Below are positions 31,464 through 64,000 of a stretch of DNA of 64,000 bases, in pieces (position 1 is the stretch's first letter; each line of letters starts with the position of its first letter). Origin of the DNA: Riptortus pedestris (taxonomy: Eukaryota; Arthropoda; Insecta; Hemiptera; Alydidae); assembly GCA_019009955.1 (NCBI GenBank), contig CM032230.1, positions 103,776,001-103,840,000 of the forward strand. Reading direction: 5' to 3'. The notes beneath the pieces are model-generated. The model searched no databases. It was not told the origin of the DNA and saw nothing but the letters and a program-made list of their open reading frames with translations. The position numbers were made by a program, and so were the translations under genes.

Positions 31464-31602
31464 TATATATATATATACAGTTTTTAACGGACCTCATTTT
31501 CGTCATCTACTGGGTAGGATCGATGGACATTTGAAGAAAATTTTCGAAAATTCCGTCATGAGTACAACCTCAATAGCTGATTTCCCTTAAGGGAAATCTG
31601 CT
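30592..31602 (+). repeat. HINE-like insertion inside a SINE
   Basis: It runs from GTCCGTCATGCAGGGGCTGC to the 3' palindrome and TCTGCT. Internally it is a fusion: a variant-B 5' half to about 30945, then a variant-A 5' half (from GGACATATTTGCATGTATCT) and a full core, the CGATCAAACAAAAATTGTGA hairpin region, a TA tract (31418-31478) and the 3' segment. Both flanks are A-rich SINE sequence. Confidence 0.75.
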
Positions 31603-31728
31603 AAAATCCGAAGCCCCGTCCTGGCTAGAAAAGGGTGGTAACCTGTAGATAACCAGTCCCAATTAGTCATAGTAGCAATTAGTGGACGTTGATAAATAGT
31701 ATTAATAATAATCTCCCACCATACTTTG
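31603..31728 (+). repeat. tRNA-derived SINE, right half (split)
   Basis: AAAATCCGAAGCCCCGTCCTGG, CTAGAAAAGGGTGGTAACCT and TAATAATAAT-like tail complete the SINE interrupted at 30591. Confidence 0.75.
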
Positions 31729-31930
31729 TTTAGCCATTCTCTACCTGGCCAGCTAGTGGAATACCCTATATAACTATGTAGCTGTAGTTGCAGTTACATT
31801 GTAGTATCATATTTTCTCCAGGTGAGGCCTCATATGGATGAGAAACTAGTAGAGAAAAAAAATCATTTTAATAATCATCTGAGGTGGGTTTTTTGTTGAC
31901 CTTCTGCCTTCAGATCATTAACTCATTTTT
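31729..31930 (-). repeat. Unclassified repeat family, copy 2, reverse
   Basis: The reverse complement of the 30112-30340 repeat, including TGTTGACCTTCTGCC at its right end and CTAGTGGAATACCCTATATA. Confidence 0.5.
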
Positions 31931-32307
31931 TATTTTACATGAAATGCTTAAAAATCAAGGCTGGTTATAATCAAACAAAAGTTACAGCCACTAGAGTGGT
32001 AACAGATCGATATATTTTCTTCAGGCTTGCACCGGCTTTTTGCTCATGTTAATTTTTATATAAATCTGAACTCAATTTCTACATTGCCTAGGAATGATTG
32101 ATGTACATTTATAGACATTTTTCAGAATTCGCGTCACAAGTATTGAGGTGACTTCCCACATAGCAGACTTCTAAAAGCATGGACTATGGCTAATCCATTT
32201 AGAAACATATAACACTAAATTATCATTTTATTACCTTTGTGAATAGTAATAATACTACTAAAAAATTAAAGAAACAAAACATTTATGGGATAACATTTTT
32301 TTTTCAG

Positions 32308-62751
<30,444 letters not shown>

Positions 62752-62754
62752 TGA

Positions 62755-63685
62755 TAATTAAGATTATCATAAGGATTAGTGAGTTAATTAAATAAAGACA
62801 TTCCAACCAAGGCTAATAGTATTAAATCATGAAATAAGAAATACCCTCAAAAAATCTACACCACACTAAACTGTTAGGACTGTTAAAAGGTTGCTAGTAT
62901 TCACTAAAAAATCTTAACATCAAATACGTGAGTATAAAACATTTAAGTAATTATAATTATTACATATTATAAAAGCTATTAACTGAAATAAATTGGCAAA
63001 ATATTAAAAATAGTAAAAAAATAAATAATAAAACTACCAAATACGCTTTCTACATCATATTGTGATCTACCAACTCAATTCAATACCTATGTTATCTGTT
63101 CAAAACCAATAATGGCTCTATTTATGTACCATTCCTCTATTATTATTACCATTCTACCAAATAATTAATGCACATTAAATATTAAGTATCTCCAAAATAT
63201 TTTTACAATATGCTATGTAAAAGTCCAAAATCAGGTAATGAGTATGCTTAGAATTTAATGGAGTTTGTTGAGATTGTACTACTTTATCTAGATTTTATAG
63301 ACATTGCCTGGGTTCCCCTTACTTAGCTCAATTTGAGTTCAAAATTATGATATTGTTCCTTAAGGGAGATCAGTTCTTGAAGTTAACCTCAAGGGAATTT
63401 TGAATAATTTCTTGAAATATCCATGGATCCTATATAGTACATGGATACACAAATGGAAATCTGACCATCCCTTTGTACTGTGGTAAACCACAGGGAATAT
63501 TTAAAATTATTACATAAATAAGAGGACTATGCTTATTATTATTCAAAAGTATGGAATAGATTTTTTGGGGTGATGATAAATTACTACAAATAAAAGTACT
63601 TATTAGAATTTTGTTCATTTCTGATTGGTTCAGGCAACCATGTTGGTGAATAATCCAACTTTGGAATTCATCTTGTCATTTCTTT
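62755..63685. other. ABCC intron after exon 22
   Basis: AT-rich sequence. A decayed HINE-like 3' end may lie at 63350-63440 (CCTTAAGGGAGATCAG, then CCATGGATCC). No NBD2 signature exon was found. Confidence 0.4.
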
Positions 63686-63689
63686 GGTT

Positions 63690-63873
63690 CCACTTTGAGC
63701 TAATACGGTTAATTGGGATGTCACCTGTTTCTAGCATGAATGGGACTAACGATTTTATTTAATGACTTTGTCACTAAATAAATTATATTTGCCCAGGCAG
63801 GAATCAAACTTGCCACTATTCTTAACAAGGAGATTAAGGCCAATGCCTTAACTCACATGGCTAACCTGAGACG
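63690..63873 (-). repeat. tRNA-derived SINE, reverse
   Basis: GCTAATACGGTTAATTGGGA, CCCAGGCAGGAATCAAACTT (B box) and GGCTAACCTGAGAC are present. Part of the middle is deleted. Confidence 0.7.
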
Positions 63874-64000
63874 CACATTCATCTTGTATACAGTTAAAAA
63901 CAATACCACTTACGTTTATGTAGCTCAGTATTGTATGACCAAAATTTCTAATTTTCTGATTTAATTGCTACAGCTTTATACTTTAATATCCGTTTATTGG

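Noticed and set aside
30893..31590. Frames of 75 and 145 residues
   Set aside because: They lie within the HINE-like element and recur with frameshifts in other copies. No protein family.

Overview
This is a eukaryotic window. It is AT-rich, with small exons, GT-AG introns of up to several kb and a heavy load of interspersed repeats. The protein families (a DUF4773-type secreted protein, an MRP4-like ABCC transporter, a PKA RII subunit) and the repeat types (Helitrons, mariner, a tRNA-derived SINE, LTR and non-LTR retroelements) point to an arthropod, most likely an insect. I cannot name a species.

Layout. (1) Positions 1-1200 hold the 3' end of a + strand gene whose last exons encode an Asp/Trp/Pro-rich tail. 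(2) 1300-9400 is nested transposon sequence: Helitrons in both orientations, members of a second hairpin-bearing family, a solo LTR and long TA/GA microsatellites. (3) 9591-23263 is a + strand gene of seven coding exons. It encodes a secreted protein of about 257 residues with a signal peptide, an acidic spacer built from short symmetric phase-1 exons, and a cysteine-rich DUF4773-type domain. (4) 23300-32300 is intergenic and nearly all repeats. (5) From 32308 to the right edge runs a + strand ABC transporter of subfamily C, of the short MRP/ABCC4-like form. I could place 22 exons from splice signals and frame. They cover most of TMD1, all of NBD1, the linker, TMD2 and the first half of NBD2. 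The first exon or exons and the last exons (NBD2 signature, Walker B, H-loop) are not in view. (6) Inside the ABCC intron between exons 15 and 16, on the opposite strand, lies an intact intronless PKA type II regulatory subunit gene (49953-51077), most simply read as a retrogene.

Repeats. The commonest family is a roughly 0.6-0.9 kb element with a 5' hairpin, a subterminal repeat (GCAGATTTCCC) that is inverted near the 3' end, an internal microsatellite and a 3' palindrome. This organisation resembles Helentron-derived HINE/DINE-1 elements. Two copies interrupt recognisable older elements (a SINE at 30592-31602, a mariner at 42707-43328), so their ends can be read against reconstructed empty sites. 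Also present are a tRNA-derived SINE with about 15 copies, a 5S-rRNA-like SINE candidate, four related solo LTRs, three decayed non-LTR reverse transcriptase fragments and an intronic 140-143 bp satellite.

The genes do not form one pathway. The ABCC exporter and the PKA subunit are linked only by position, although MRP4-type transporters are known to export cyclic nucleotides and RII binds cAMP. I see no CRISPR, operon or prokaryote-style defence system. The most notable items are the HINE-like family with readable insertion sites, the nested antisense RII gene, a frame-supported GC-AG intron in the ABCC gene and a phase-compatible coding-like segment in ABCC intron 20.
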